From MWCO01 sp964488865 (GTDB lineage Bacteria; Myxococcota_A; Polyangia; Polyangiales; Polyangiaceae), in the NCBI GenBank assembly GCA_964488865.1, contig CAZAWR010000007.1, forward strand, positions 1 through 64,000: a stretch of 64,000 nt of DNA, given 5' to 3'. This document shows, in pieces, positions 32,928 to 40,938 of this stretch. Positions within the stretch are counted from its first letter, which is position 1. Each line of letters starts with the position of its first letter. Under the pieces are notes generated by a model, which saw only the letters and a list, made by a program, of their open reading frames with translations, was not told the DNA's origin and searched no databases. Position numbers and translations under genes: made by a program.

Positions 32928-34343
32928 TCAGGGAGCCGCCGTCGTGAAAACCCAGGTCACCGTGATCGACGCTCGCTCGACCCCAACCGCAGCCGCCGCA
33001 TCGCTTAGGAACGGCTGATAGTCCGCCCGCCACTTCTCCACGGTTCCGAGCGCCAGATCCCCCACCAGCGTGGCATACGCGTTGTCCCATTCCTCCTGCG
33101 TCGCCGTCGCCGGGTCCTTGCCCGTCGTCAACAACGCGTCAAACGTCGAGTCGATGAACGGCGAGTTCAGGGTCGGAGGGGTCGTGCTCGCATCGAACAG
33201 CGGGGTTGGAGAAGCCATCAGCGAGAAGAGGCTGGATTGCCTCGAGGGCACCCCGTCCAGCCCCTTGATCCCGTCCGTCAGCACCACCTGGTAGGTCGTC
33301 GACGCCTCCAGGGTGCCGGCATCGAGGACCACAGCCTGCTCGCAAAGCACCTTCGTCGCATCATCCGGGTTCACGACATTGCCGACGGATACGCTGGCAG
33401 CAACCTCCGTCAGACCCGCTCCGCGCTTGAACAGCTTCACATTGCCAGCCACCGTCTGCGGGTCGATGGGGTGGTGGAAGCAAACCCACGGCTTGCCAAA
33501 CTTGCTGTTCGCAGCGCTCGGTTCCCCGATGGGCTTGGGAAGCTCCTGGCCGATCAGCATGGGGTTGAACCCAGGCATCGGGTTGGACTGGATCGTGAAC
33601 CCCGCGTGAGCCACCACGCTATCCCGATCCACCTCCGCTTCCAGCGCGGCAAGCGCAGGCGCGTTGGCCTGCCGAAGCATCTCCAGCGCTGCTGCGTCCG
33701 CGTCCGGAAGAATCGTCATCGACCGGCCAAACTCGTTGACCAGCGGCGTCCGCGACTTCAAAAGCTCCATGGCCACCGTCCCCACCACCGGACGGCCACT
33801 CGTGTCCTTCACGTCGCTCGTCACCACGACCATGTAGCGGTGCCCCATCTCGTAGTCGGGCGGCATCAACGGCTTGGGCTTCATGCGAACGTACAACGTG
33901 TACGGAGACTGCGTCGCCGGCGCCCAGCCCACGTTGAACGCCACGAAGTAGCTCGCAGGGTCCACACGCACGAACGTCGGCGGAGATTGGCTCGCCCCGG
34001 TCACGTCGTACAGGCGCACCGCATCCCCCGTGAGGGTTGCAGGATCGAGCTCCCCGTCGAACGGGATCGTGATCATCGACCCGGGAATCCACCCGTTGAT
34101 CCGGCTCAGGTTGCCCTTGACGTGCTTGGTCAGGTCCGAGTCCACCGCATCGTCCACCGGCACGCTCAACAACCCCGTGGTGGGATCGATCAGCGCGTCG
34201 TTGGGCAAGGGAATCTGCCCCGCGATAGGGTCGAAGATCGGACGCGTGGCCTCGACCGGCTCATCCCTTCCGACGTTGGGATCGCACCCCGCGACAGCAA
34301 ACGTTGCTCCCAAGAGCAGAGCGTATCGACGACTGCCAAGCAT
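32928..34343 (-). CDS. Lipoprotein resembling the N-terminal domain of VolA-type surface lipases
   Basis: A 471-residue lipoprotein (lipobox AVAGC, Cys20). After the lipobox comes FDPIAGQIPLPNDALIDPTTG, then GWIPGSMITIPFDGELDPAT and VRLYDVTG. This is the sequence style of the bacterial virulence-factor lipase N-terminal domain (VolA, Pla-1/cef), where ALI and IPLPND motifs precede Ig-like domains. Later beta domains include an SbsA-like Ig segment (HPIDPQTVAGNVKLF). I see no GxSxG serine-hydrolase block, so the lipase half appears absent. VolA genes in Vibrio lie beside fadL, and the same neighbour exists here. A GGGAGGAG ribosome site supports ATG at 34343. Confidence 0.65.
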   Translation of the reverse strand: MLGSRRYALLLGATFAVAGCDPNVGRDEPVEATRPIFDPIAGQIPLPNDALIDPTTGLLSVPVDDAVDSDLTKHVKGNLSRINGWIPGSMITIPFDGELDPATLTGDAVRLYDVTGASQSPPTFVRVDPASYFVAFNVGWAPATQSPYTLYVRMKPKPLMPPDYEMGHRYMVVVTSDVKDTSGRPVVGTVAMELLKSRTPLVNEFGRSMTILPDADAAALEMLRQANAPALAALEAEVDRDSVVAHAGFTIQSNPMPGFNPMLIGQELPKPIGEPSAANSKFGKPWVCFHHPIDPQTVAGNVKLFKRGAGLTEVAASVSVGNVVNPDDATKVLCEQAVVLDAGTLEASTTYQVVLTDGIKGLDGVPSRQSSLFSLMASPTPLFDASTTPPTLNSPFIDSTFDALLTTGKDPATATQEEWDNAYATLVGDLALGTVEKWRADYQPFLSDAAAAVGVERASITVTWVFTTAAP

Positions 34344-34482
34344 GCCCCAGGCTCCTCCCGCTGATGGTCACAACCGTGACTCCGTGAACGGCTCGGAGCA
34401 TAGGGCTCGAAAGAGACAAGTTCCAGCAAAAGTACAACTCCCAATCGGACCGGGACGGTCAGGCGAAAACTTGGCCAAGCCC

Positions 34483-34755
34483 ATGGGCTCGTGCGACCCG
34501 GTTCCCATGCCCCGCGATCTGCCGCAAAGCACCCCGGCTCGACGGCTCACCCTGCTGCCTCCCCCGCCGTCCAACCCCGACGTGCTCCAGGCCTGCTGGG
34601 AACCGTCGTGGAGCAGCACCCTGCCGGAGGACGACTTCGAAACCGTGATGCCGTCGAACGCGCCAACCTTGTGGCAGGCGCCCCCCACGGACTTCGGAGC
34701 GCTGCCCAGCGACGACATTCACTACCGCACGATAGCCTCCGCTCTTGCTCTCTGA
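34483..34755 (+). CDS. Small hypothetical protein
   Basis: A possible 90-residue protein with no signal peptide. It starts MGSCDPVPMPRD and has a run of prolines (LLPPPPSNPD), several Trp (CWEPSW) and an acidic stretch. Third-codon positions are mostly G or C, as in real genes of this genome, and the amino-acid mix is protein-like, which is why it is reported. No family is recognised and the ribosome site is weak. It sits between the divergent lipase-like lipoprotein gene and the lipoprotein at 34798. It could instead be a chance frame. Confidence 0.4.
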   Translation: MGSCDPVPMPRDLPQSTPARRLTLLPPPPSNPDVLQACWEPSWSSTLPEDDFETVMPSNAPTLWQAPPTDFGALPSDDIHYRTIASALAL

Positions 34756-34797
34756 CGGGCATTCCCTGCACCCCGTGTCGGTGCCACAATCTAGACC

Positions 34798-35313
34798 ATG
34801 GACGAACAGCGACGTGCGGCGGGCTACCTCGTCGCGATCTTCGCCGCCCTGAGTTTGGGGGGCACGTGCGGCAAAGCCAGGCCCTACCACGACGTGAGCG
34901 GAACGTGGGCCAACGCCGGCTTCGGACCTTCCGCAGCCTTGAAGTCGGACGACGGCGCCTCGGTGGATCTCGACGTCTCGTTCACGGTGAAGGCAGCCGT
35001 GCCGCAAGACCGCAAGCCCTTGCCGGTCACGGGCACGCTCTGCATCAGAGACCCGTCTTCGGCCATGTCCGGGACCTACGAGATCGATGCGACCGCATCT
35101 ACCTGGGCCGGCGCCGACTACGGCGGCGCGCGCCTGGACATCAAGGCCCGCACACCCGACGGCCGCGTGGCCACGATCTCGCAAGCCCACATGCCCAACG
35201 GCTCCCCGGACAAACTCGGCTCGTCGATCATCGTGCTCGAGTCGCGCGAGGGAAAGAACCTGCGATACCCGTTCGAGGACTTCCGCCGCAGAACCGACGT
35301 CACCTGCCCCTGA
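34798..35313 (+). CDS. Predicted exported beta-rich protein
   Basis: A 171-residue protein with a hydrophobic N-terminal segment (GYLVAIFAALSLGG) followed by TCGKARPYHDV; the cysteine could be a poor lipobox (GGTC). The rest is beta-rich (SGTWANAGFG, VDLDVSFTVKAAV, TYEIDATASTWAG, LDIKARTPDGRVATIS), as in small lipocalin-like or immunoglobulin-like exported proteins. It ends FEDFRRRTDVTCP, and this Cys may pair with CIRD. The family is not recognised. It ends three bases before the convergent esterase gene. Confidence 0.55.
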   Translation: MDEQRRAAGYLVAIFAALSLGGTCGKARPYHDVSGTWANAGFGPSAALKSDDGASVDLDVSFTVKAAVPQDRKPLPVTGTLCIRDPSSAMSGTYEIDATASTWAGADYGGARLDIKARTPDGRVATISQAHMPNGSPDKLGSSIIVLESREGKNLRYPFEDFRRRTDVTCP

Positions 35314-35315
35314 CC

Positions 35316-36890
35316 TCAGGGGGCCGCAAGCACGCGCAAGGGAAGAGCCACCCGGGCCCGCCAAGCCGCTTCGTTGTGCTCGGCGCCGATCTCATGCCAG
35401 TGGAACAGATCCGTGTTGAACACGTAGCCATCGGCCACCAACGCATCCCGCATCTGCACCGTCTCGCAGTAGTTGTCCCCAGCGGCGTCGTTGTCGTCCA
35501 GAATCCCGTCCCCGTCGCTGTCCACGCAACCACCCCCATTCGTCCCACCCGAGTCGAGATACAGCACGACATCCGGATGGCCGAACGACGGCAACATCTC
35601 GATCAGCGTGGGATTGTCGGCGCCGATGCTCCCCCAGCCCAACGTCGATGACATTCCCGCACCCCTGCCGAATACGTCCGGGTGCTTCAGCGTGAAGTAC
35701 AGGGATATCAACCCACCGAGGGAGGAGCCCATGGTCCACGTGTTCTCCGGACCTGCCTTGACACGGTAATGCGTCGCAATGAGCGGCATGATCCGGGTGG
35801 TCACGAGCCCGAAGTACGCCTCCCCGGAACCGCCCACCGTCTGCCCCGACACCACGTCCTCGACATGCGTGTACTCGTCAAAGCGAGCCGTCGTGTTGTG
35901 AATCCCCACGACGATCGGAGGCTGGATCTCGTTCGCCTCCAGGAGCGTCTCGACGGCCTCGTCCAGGTGCCACCCCCCCCACATGGCCTGCGGATCGAAG
36001 AGATTCTGGCCGTCATGAGCGTACAGGACGGGGTAGGTCTGGCTCGAAGCCTCGTATCCCGGGGGCAGATAAACGGTGAGGGGACGTGAAGACAGACCAT
36101 TTCCCGCGACGCCGAGATGTCGCTCCAGATGGCCCTGCAGGTTGCCGCCTTGCACCAGGGAATACTCCCCGTAGGCGTCGAACCCGAAGCGGCGCGCCAT
36201 GGGGTCCGCAGACCAGTGGACGCCGTCCGTGAACTTGTAGAGGTAGCGATGCGGGCCCGTGTCGACCTGCAACGTGACCTGGTAGAGGTCCTCCGCCACG
36301 AGCGTCATGGGCGCAGCGGTCGCGTCCCAACCGTTGAAGTCCCCCGCAACGTGCGGGTGTCCCCACCCGTCCGGCAACCGGAAGAAGAACGTCGCGTAGG
36401 GCGCGCAGCGCACCGGGAAGCCGTCGGAGTTCTCGATGGCCACGAGGTAGTCTTCCAGGATCGAAACCTTCTCCTCATCGCTCGATACCGCCGCCAGATC
36501 GACCTCGAGTGCATCGGCTCGGTCGCAGTCCGGCGACGGCTCCACGTCGATGGGCGCGTCGATGACGACATCGATCCCGGAGTCGCCAGGGCCTCCGTCG
36601 GGGATGAACCCTCCCGAGCCACTGAACCCTCCTGTTTCACCGCCGTCCGCGGCATCGGGCACGTCAGCCCCCCCCGAACCAGCCTGCCCGCTCGAACCGC
36701 CGGTGCCGCCGGTACCGCCGGTGCCACCTTGCGCTGCGCCGCCGTCGCCTGCCGAGCCACCCGTCGCAACGCTGCCTCCAGGCGCGTCGTCTTCCGACCC
36801 GTCCCCGCAAGCGGCCGCCGCAACGAGCGCGACAAGCGCGAACGGCGCAAGACAAAGCGAAGGGTGAAGCGAGAGACGGTGGGCGTTCAT
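35316..36890 (-). CDS. Esterase-family lipoprotein with E-set (CBM48-like) domain
   Basis: A 524-residue lipoprotein (lipobox AAAAC, Cys28) with a Gly/Thr/Ser linker (to about 105). Residues about 165-250 form a glycogen-binding or E-set domain (FFFRLPDGWGHPHVAGDFNGWD, YQVTLQVDTGPHRYLYKFTDG). The rest is an esterase D/Fes-type alpha/beta hydrolase: nucleophile in TMGSSLGGLISLYFT (Ser390), the LYLDSGG strand, and His505 in GAEHNEAAW. An inserted DSDGDGILDDNDAAGD (about residues 450-465) looks like a calcium-binding loop. Such E-set-esterase pairs resemble enterochelin esterases and acyl or feruloyl esterases. The CAGGAG ribosome site and ATG at 36890 agree. Its substrate is open. Confidence 0.85.
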   Translation of the reverse strand: MNAHRLSLHPSLCLAPFALVALVAAAACGDGSEDDAPGGSVATGGSAGDGGAAQGGTGGTGGTGGSSGQAGSGGADVPDAADGGETGGFSGSGGFIPDGGPGDSGIDVVIDAPIDVEPSPDCDRADALEVDLAAVSSDEEKVSILEDYLVAIENSDGFPVRCAPYATFFFRLPDGWGHPHVAGDFNGWDATAAPMTLVAEDLYQVTLQVDTGPHRYLYKFTDGVHWSADPMARRFGFDAYGEYSLVQGGNLQGHLERHLGVAGNGLSSRPLTVYLPPGYEASSQTYPVLYAHDGQNLFDPQAMWGGWHLDEAVETLLEANEIQPPIVVGIHNTTARFDEYTHVEDVVSGQTVGGSGEAYFGLVTTRIMPLIATHYRVKAGPENTWTMGSSLGGLISLYFTLKHPDVFGRGAGMSSTLGWGSIGADNPTLIEMLPSFGHPDVVLYLDSGGTNGGGCVDSDGDGILDDNDAAGDNYCETVQMRDALVADGYVFNTDLFHWHEIGAEHNEAAWRARVALPLRVLAAP

Positions 36891-37018
36891 GGACGTACTC
36901 CTGAGGCTGATGGTGAATCCAACCGCCTCAGGGGGTGCTTATGCAAGCGATTAGCGATGACGGCAGCCCGGTTTGGTACGCCCATGTGTTCCATGTCGCA
37001 CACACCGGAGTGGGACGG

Positions 37019-37318
37019 TCAGTTGACGTCCTGCAAGGCGCCCTGAACCATGAAGACGGCAGCGGGGAAGAAGAACAGGTAGACGATGAGCAGAGTGATG
37101 GCACTGGTCTTTCCGCCGGAAACCTGCTCGATCCCCTGCGCCCACTTGTAGAGCCAGAGCAGGCCGAGGATCGGCACGAACGCCTGCCAGAAGCCGGGGA
37201 TGTCCGCGCCGCGCTCGCGCAACTCTTCGCCGATCTTGTACAGCCAGTAGATGCCATAGATGCCGCACGTCACGAACGTCAGCAGGATGATCTTGATGGC
37301 CCCTTGCTTCATCATCAT
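37019..37318 (-). CDS. DUF4234 small membrane protein
   Basis: A 99-residue protein with three hydrophobic segments. MKQGAIKIILLTFVTCGIYG then IYWLYKIGEELRERG are the DUF4234 hallmarks, followed by LGLLWLYKWAQGIEQV and a C-terminal helix YLFFFPAAVFMVQG. The function of the domain is unknown. Three ATG codons stand in a row at 37318-37310; the first is taken because AAGGAGA lies nine bases upstream. The 104 bases between it and gatD, and the 128 bases after its stop, contain no further gene. Confidence 0.8.
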   Translation of the reverse strand: MMMKQGAIKIILLTFVTCGIYGIYWLYKIGEELRERGADIPGFWQAFVPILGLLWLYKWAQGIEQVSGGKTSAITLLIVYLFFFPAAVFMVQGALQDVN

Positions 37319-37422
37319 CGTCGCAGTCTCCTTGGTGGTTCGACCCCAGGTCGAAGGGCAGAGCACAGCAGCAAACCAGGGGGCCTGTCAACGTGCGGGA
37401 GCGCTGTGCACGACGCTGCCGC

Positions 37423-38844
37423 TCACTTCCAGTGACGGTTGATGAACTCCTCGACTTCGGGCAAGCCGCCCTGGAGGATGAGGTAGCCGTTGTGGGGCTC
37501 GCGGCTCGTGATTTCGTGGTTGATCGGATGCAGCAGCATCTTTCGAATTAAGGCGGGGTCATCCGTTTGCCCGAGGACCCAAGCGAGCTTCATGTAGGCG
37601 GTCTCGGGGAGCATGTTGTCCATGGGGATGACGCCGAGGTCGAGCAGGTCCCGGCCCGTGTCGTACACGTACATCTGAGCGTAACCCCAAAGGGTCTGCA
37701 CGGTCATCACGACGGTCATGCCCCGCTTCACGGCGCGAGCCAGGGCGGGGTACAGCGGCTTGTTGACGTGCCCTAGCCCCGTGCCCGCGATCACCAGCCC
37801 GCGGTACCCCATCTCCGCCAGTCCGTCGATGATGTCGGGCTGGAAGTTGGGGTAGTAGTACTGGATGGTGACCTTCTCCTCGAAAGCGGGGGTGATGATC
37901 GGCTTGCGTCGTTTGTCGCGACGGAGGAAGTCGTTGTTGAGGTAATTGAAGTGCTCGCCGCGCTCATTGGCCTCGAGGTGAACCATGGCGAGGGGGGTGG
38001 CGCCGATGGATCGGAACGTGCTCCGGTAGCTCGAGTGCATCTTGCGGCAGCGGGTGCCTCGATGCAGCAGGTCGTAACGATCCGACGTGGGGCCGAACAT
38101 GCAGAGCATCACCTCTGCGATGTCGCAGTCGGCTGCCGTGCGCACGGCGTTCATGAGGTTGAGGGCTGCATCGCTGGAGGGCCTGTCGGAGCTTCGCTGG
38201 CTTCCGACGAGGACGATGGGCACGGGCGAGTTCTGCACCATGAAGCTCAGGATGGCGCCGGTGTGGTGCATGGTGTCGGTGCCGTGACCGATGACGATCC
38301 CGTCGACGCCTTTCTCGATCTCGTCGCCGATGGCCTGGGCAAGAACCTTGTACTGCGCGGGTCCCATGTTCTCGGAGAAGACGCCGAACAGCTTGTTGGT
38401 GGTCAGGTTGGCGATGTCCGCGAGCTCGGGCACGGCACCGTACAGCTCCCCGGGCGTGAAGGCGGGGATCACGGCACCTGTCCGATAGTCGAGCCGGCTG
38501 GCAATGGTGCCGCCCGTACCGAGCAAGGTGACGTTCTTCTTGGCAGGGTCGAAGGGAAAGGCCTTCTCGGGGATCTTGTAGACGGCCTTCTTGTAGCCAA
38601 GCTCTCTCGCGCGCTTGATCCGACTGGCCGCGATCCCCACGTTGTAACCCGTAAACATCTTGATCACGATGTGCAGGTCGTCGCAGGTCTCGCTGCGCGG
38701 AAGGATCACCCCCGTGAAGACCGATCCCTGGTCGTTCTCGATCTCGACCTCGCTCCACACACCGATCCCGAAGGTCTCCAGGGCCGCACGAGCCTCGCCC
38801 CGATACCCCTGGTAGACGTCGCCGCGATCCGTGGGGGCCTTCAT
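37423..38844 (-). CDS. gatD: Glutamyl-tRNA(Gln) amidotransferase subunit D (GatD)
   Basis: A 473-residue asparaginase-type subunit. It releases ammonia from Gln or Asn and passes it to GatE, which amidates Glu on tRNA(Gln). The N-terminal GatD-specific barrel is seen (VEIENDQGSVFTGVILPR, DDLHIVIKMFTGYNVGI). The asparaginase motifs follow: GTGGTIAS (109-116), GHGTDT (186-191) and RGTRCRKMHSSYRSTFRS. The likely catalytic set is Thr113, Thr189, Asp190 and Lys268, the same type as in archaeal GatD. This N-domain separates it from ordinary L-asparaginase. Its ATG overlaps the stop of gatE in ATGA. It is slightly longer than the roughly 435 residues of archaeal GatD. Finding it in a bacterium is unexpected. 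Confidence 0.93.
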   Translation of the reverse strand: MKAPTDRGDVYQGYRGEARAALETFGIGVWSEVEIENDQGSVFTGVILPRSETCDDLHIVIKMFTGYNVGIAASRIKRARELGYKKAVYKIPEKAFPFDPAKKNVTLLGTGGTIASRLDYRTGAVIPAFTPGELYGAVPELADIANLTTNKLFGVFSENMGPAQYKVLAQAIGDEIEKGVDGIVIGHGTDTMHHTGAILSFMVQNSPVPIVLVGSQRSSDRPSSDAALNLMNAVRTAADCDIAEVMLCMFGPTSDRYDLLHRGTRCRKMHSSYRSTFRSIGATPLAMVHLEANERGEHFNYLNNDFLRRDKRRKPIITPAFEEKVTIQYYYPNFQPDIIDGLAEMGYRGLVIAGTGLGHVNKPLYPALARAVKRGMTVVMTVQTLWGYAQMYVYDTGRDLLDLGVIPMDNMLPETAYMKLAWVLGQTDDPALIRKMLLHPINHEITSREPHNGYLILQGGLPEVEEFINRHWK

Positions 38845-40760
38845 GCGCTCACCTCCTCGAGCTGACGCGACAGGAACTCCACGACGGCCCGGGCGGGCGC
38901 CTTGCCTTGCAGCATCCGGACGGCCTTTCCGATCAGGAATCGCATCTGCTTGTCACGCGCGTCCTGCTTGCCGGGGCGGTAGTCCGAGAGGTTCACCGCA
39001 CCGAGCGCGTCCTGCCACACGGCCATCGGCTGCATCTCGATGCCCGCGGCCACGCGCGCTCGCTTCGCATCCAACCCAGGAGCCCGGGCTAGCACCTGCG
39101 CGACCAGCCGGATCCCTTCGCGCGGGATCTGTCCGTCGACGTACATCTGGAAGATGTCCACCCATTGCTCGGCGCCGAGACGGTCCGTGGGCACGCCGGC
39201 ACGATGCAACGCCTTGGCGCGCTGACCGATCTCGACGGCGGCGGTGCGACCGTCGACCCCGGTGACACGCACGACCTCGTCCACGATCGCAGCGCCTCCG
39301 CGACGGATGAGGTAGTGGGTGGTTTCGGTCGGGACGCCCCACTGGCGGTAGCGGAGCTCCCGTTCCCAGGGGGGAGCCGGGAGAGACTTGCGCAACGCCT
39401 CGACCCGGTCGGTGGCGACGCGGGTGGGCGGAGAATCCGTATCGGGATACATGCGGTCCGCCCCCGGGAGGATTCGCTCGAAGGTTGTGTGCCCGCCAGC
39501 GAGCGACTGACGCGTCTCCTTGGGGACCCCTTCGGTCGCATCTCCCCAGCGCAGCCGGATCTCCTCGGCCGCGGTGCGGCAATCCTGCTCGGAACCCCAC
39601 ACGATGTAGAAGTCGTCCTTCTCCCCCACCCGCAAGCGCTTCCGAACGCGCTCACGCACCTGATGCAGCCGCGGGAACTCCGGCATCCGCTTGCCCGACA
39701 ACACCACGGGCGGCTCGTCCAGACACGCGATCACCCGGATCCGACCCGATAGCTCGTCCAGGAACGTCGTGTCCGGCTGGGTCGGGTGCTCCGTCAATCC
39801 CCCCACGCCGTCCACCCGCACCGCAAACACGCTATGCCCCCGCCCAATGGCGCGCTTCGTGTACTCCAACCCAACGTCCTGGAAGATGTCCGTCACGTCC
39901 ATCGCCCAGATCCTCACGTCGCCGGGCGTCTTGAGGCCACGAGCGTGCAGCTCGTCCCGCAAACGCAGCAACTCCACCTGCCGGATTCCCTCGTTGTGCA
40001 CGAGCTTCACCGCATAGGCGGCCTTCATCACCCCTTTGATCTCCACCCGGTTCCCCCCCCGAACGCTCACGTTCACGTCCTGCCGCGCCGCCCCAATGCC
40101 CACACGCACATGCCCCGTGCTACGCGCGGTCAACCCACACAGCAGGATCGCGTCGCGCACCTCCTCGGGCGTCCGCAGGTCCGGCCCCGTCACCGTCTCC
40201 GTCAACGGCATGCCGAGGCGATCCGTTCGAAATACGATGCGATGGCCGCGATCCGAAACCTCCCGGCACGAATCCTCCTCCACCGACACGTGCGTCACCG
40301 TCAGCTTCCGCCCACGGAACGGCAGAGACCCGTTCACGCCGATGATCGCCGTGCGCTGAAAGCCCGTCGGGATGCTGCCATCGAGGTACTGCTTTCGCGC
40401 AATGTGCACCTCGTCGATGATGTCCATGTTCATCATCAGGCACAGCTCGATCGCCGTGTCGATGGCCTGCTGGTTGACCAAGAACGGAGGCGTGTCGTCC
40501 ATCTCGTACGTACACACGTTCAACCGGTGCAGCAGGTAGACGATCTCCTTCTTCGTCTTGAACTCCATCAGCGCCGTGCCGTCGTACTCCCCCAGCTCGC
40601 TGAGGGTGGGACGCATGTGGCGCAACACCTCGCCATCGTGGTCGACCGTGTACAAACCGGCAGGACACCGGCAGAAGAGCTTCTCCTTCGTCAGGAGTTG
40701 CTGGTGAACCTCGAGCCCCGAGATGAGCCCGACACCTTCGTAGTCCAGCGTTGGTTGCAT
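38841..40760 (-). CDS. gatE: Glutamyl-tRNA(Gln) amidotransferase subunit E (GatE)
   Basis: A 639-residue GatB/E-family subunit that binds and activates Glu-tRNA(Gln). The GatB-like cradle begins GLISGLEVHQQLLTKEKLFC and has VSVEEDSCREVS and VNVSVRGGNRVEIKGV. An AspRS-type GAD insert (about residues 265-420) carries DVTDIFQDVGLEYTKRAIGRG. It is followed by the GatE-type GVPKETRQSLAGG and ADRMYPDTDSPP. GatB lacks this insert, so this is GatE and not GatB. A C-terminal YqeY-like tRNA-binding tail (AVRMLQGKAPARAVVEFL) ends it. ATG at 40760 follows GAGGGAG. gatE is first and gatD second in the operon, with an ATGA overlap. No glutaminyl-tRNA synthetase gene or gatCAB is in the window. Confidence 0.93.
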   Translation of the reverse strand: MQPTLDYEGVGLISGLEVHQQLLTKEKLFCRCPAGLYTVDHDGEVLRHMRPTLSELGEYDGTALMEFKTKKEIVYLLHRLNVCTYEMDDTPPFLVNQQAIDTAIELCLMMNMDIIDEVHIARKQYLDGSIPTGFQRTAIIGVNGSLPFRGRKLTVTHVSVEEDSCREVSDRGHRIVFRTDRLGMPLTETVTGPDLRTPEEVRDAILLCGLTARSTGHVRVGIGAARQDVNVSVRGGNRVEIKGVMKAAYAVKLVHNEGIRQVELLRLRDELHARGLKTPGDVRIWAMDVTDIFQDVGLEYTKRAIGRGHSVFAVRVDGVGGLTEHPTQPDTTFLDELSGRIRVIACLDEPPVVLSGKRMPEFPRLHQVRERVRKRLRVGEKDDFYIVWGSEQDCRTAAEEIRLRWGDATEGVPKETRQSLAGGHTTFERILPGADRMYPDTDSPPTRVATDRVEALRKSLPAPPWERELRYRQWGVPTETTHYLIRRGGAAIVDEVVRVTGVDGRTAAVEIGQRAKALHRAGVPTDRLGAEQWVDIFQMYVDGQIPREGIRLVAQVLARAPGLDAKRARVAAGIEMQPMAVWQDALGAVNLSDYRPGKQDARDKQMRFLIGKAVRMLQGKAPARAVVEFLSRQLEEVSA

Positions 40761-40938
40761 CACGCTCCCTCGACAGTGGGTACGACGTCGCTCCGGTCGC
40801 GCGGAGGGCGCCATCGTTGATGCCTCCCCCCGTCCCCGTCAAGGACGACAAAGGGGAGGAGGGTTTCGGGTGCGCGAGGCGTACCCCATCACGGTTGGCG
40901 GAGGAGGGATGGGAAGGGGTCCGGGAGTCCCGGAGACG

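Noticed and set aside
37423..38844. Ordinary L-asparaginase instead of GatD
   Set aside because: The extra N-terminal domain, the length and the overlap with gatE fit GatD and not a free asparaginase.
38841..40760. GatB instead of GatE
   Set aside because: The GAD-type insert and the GVPKETR and ADRMYPDTDSPP blocks are GatE features that GatB lacks.
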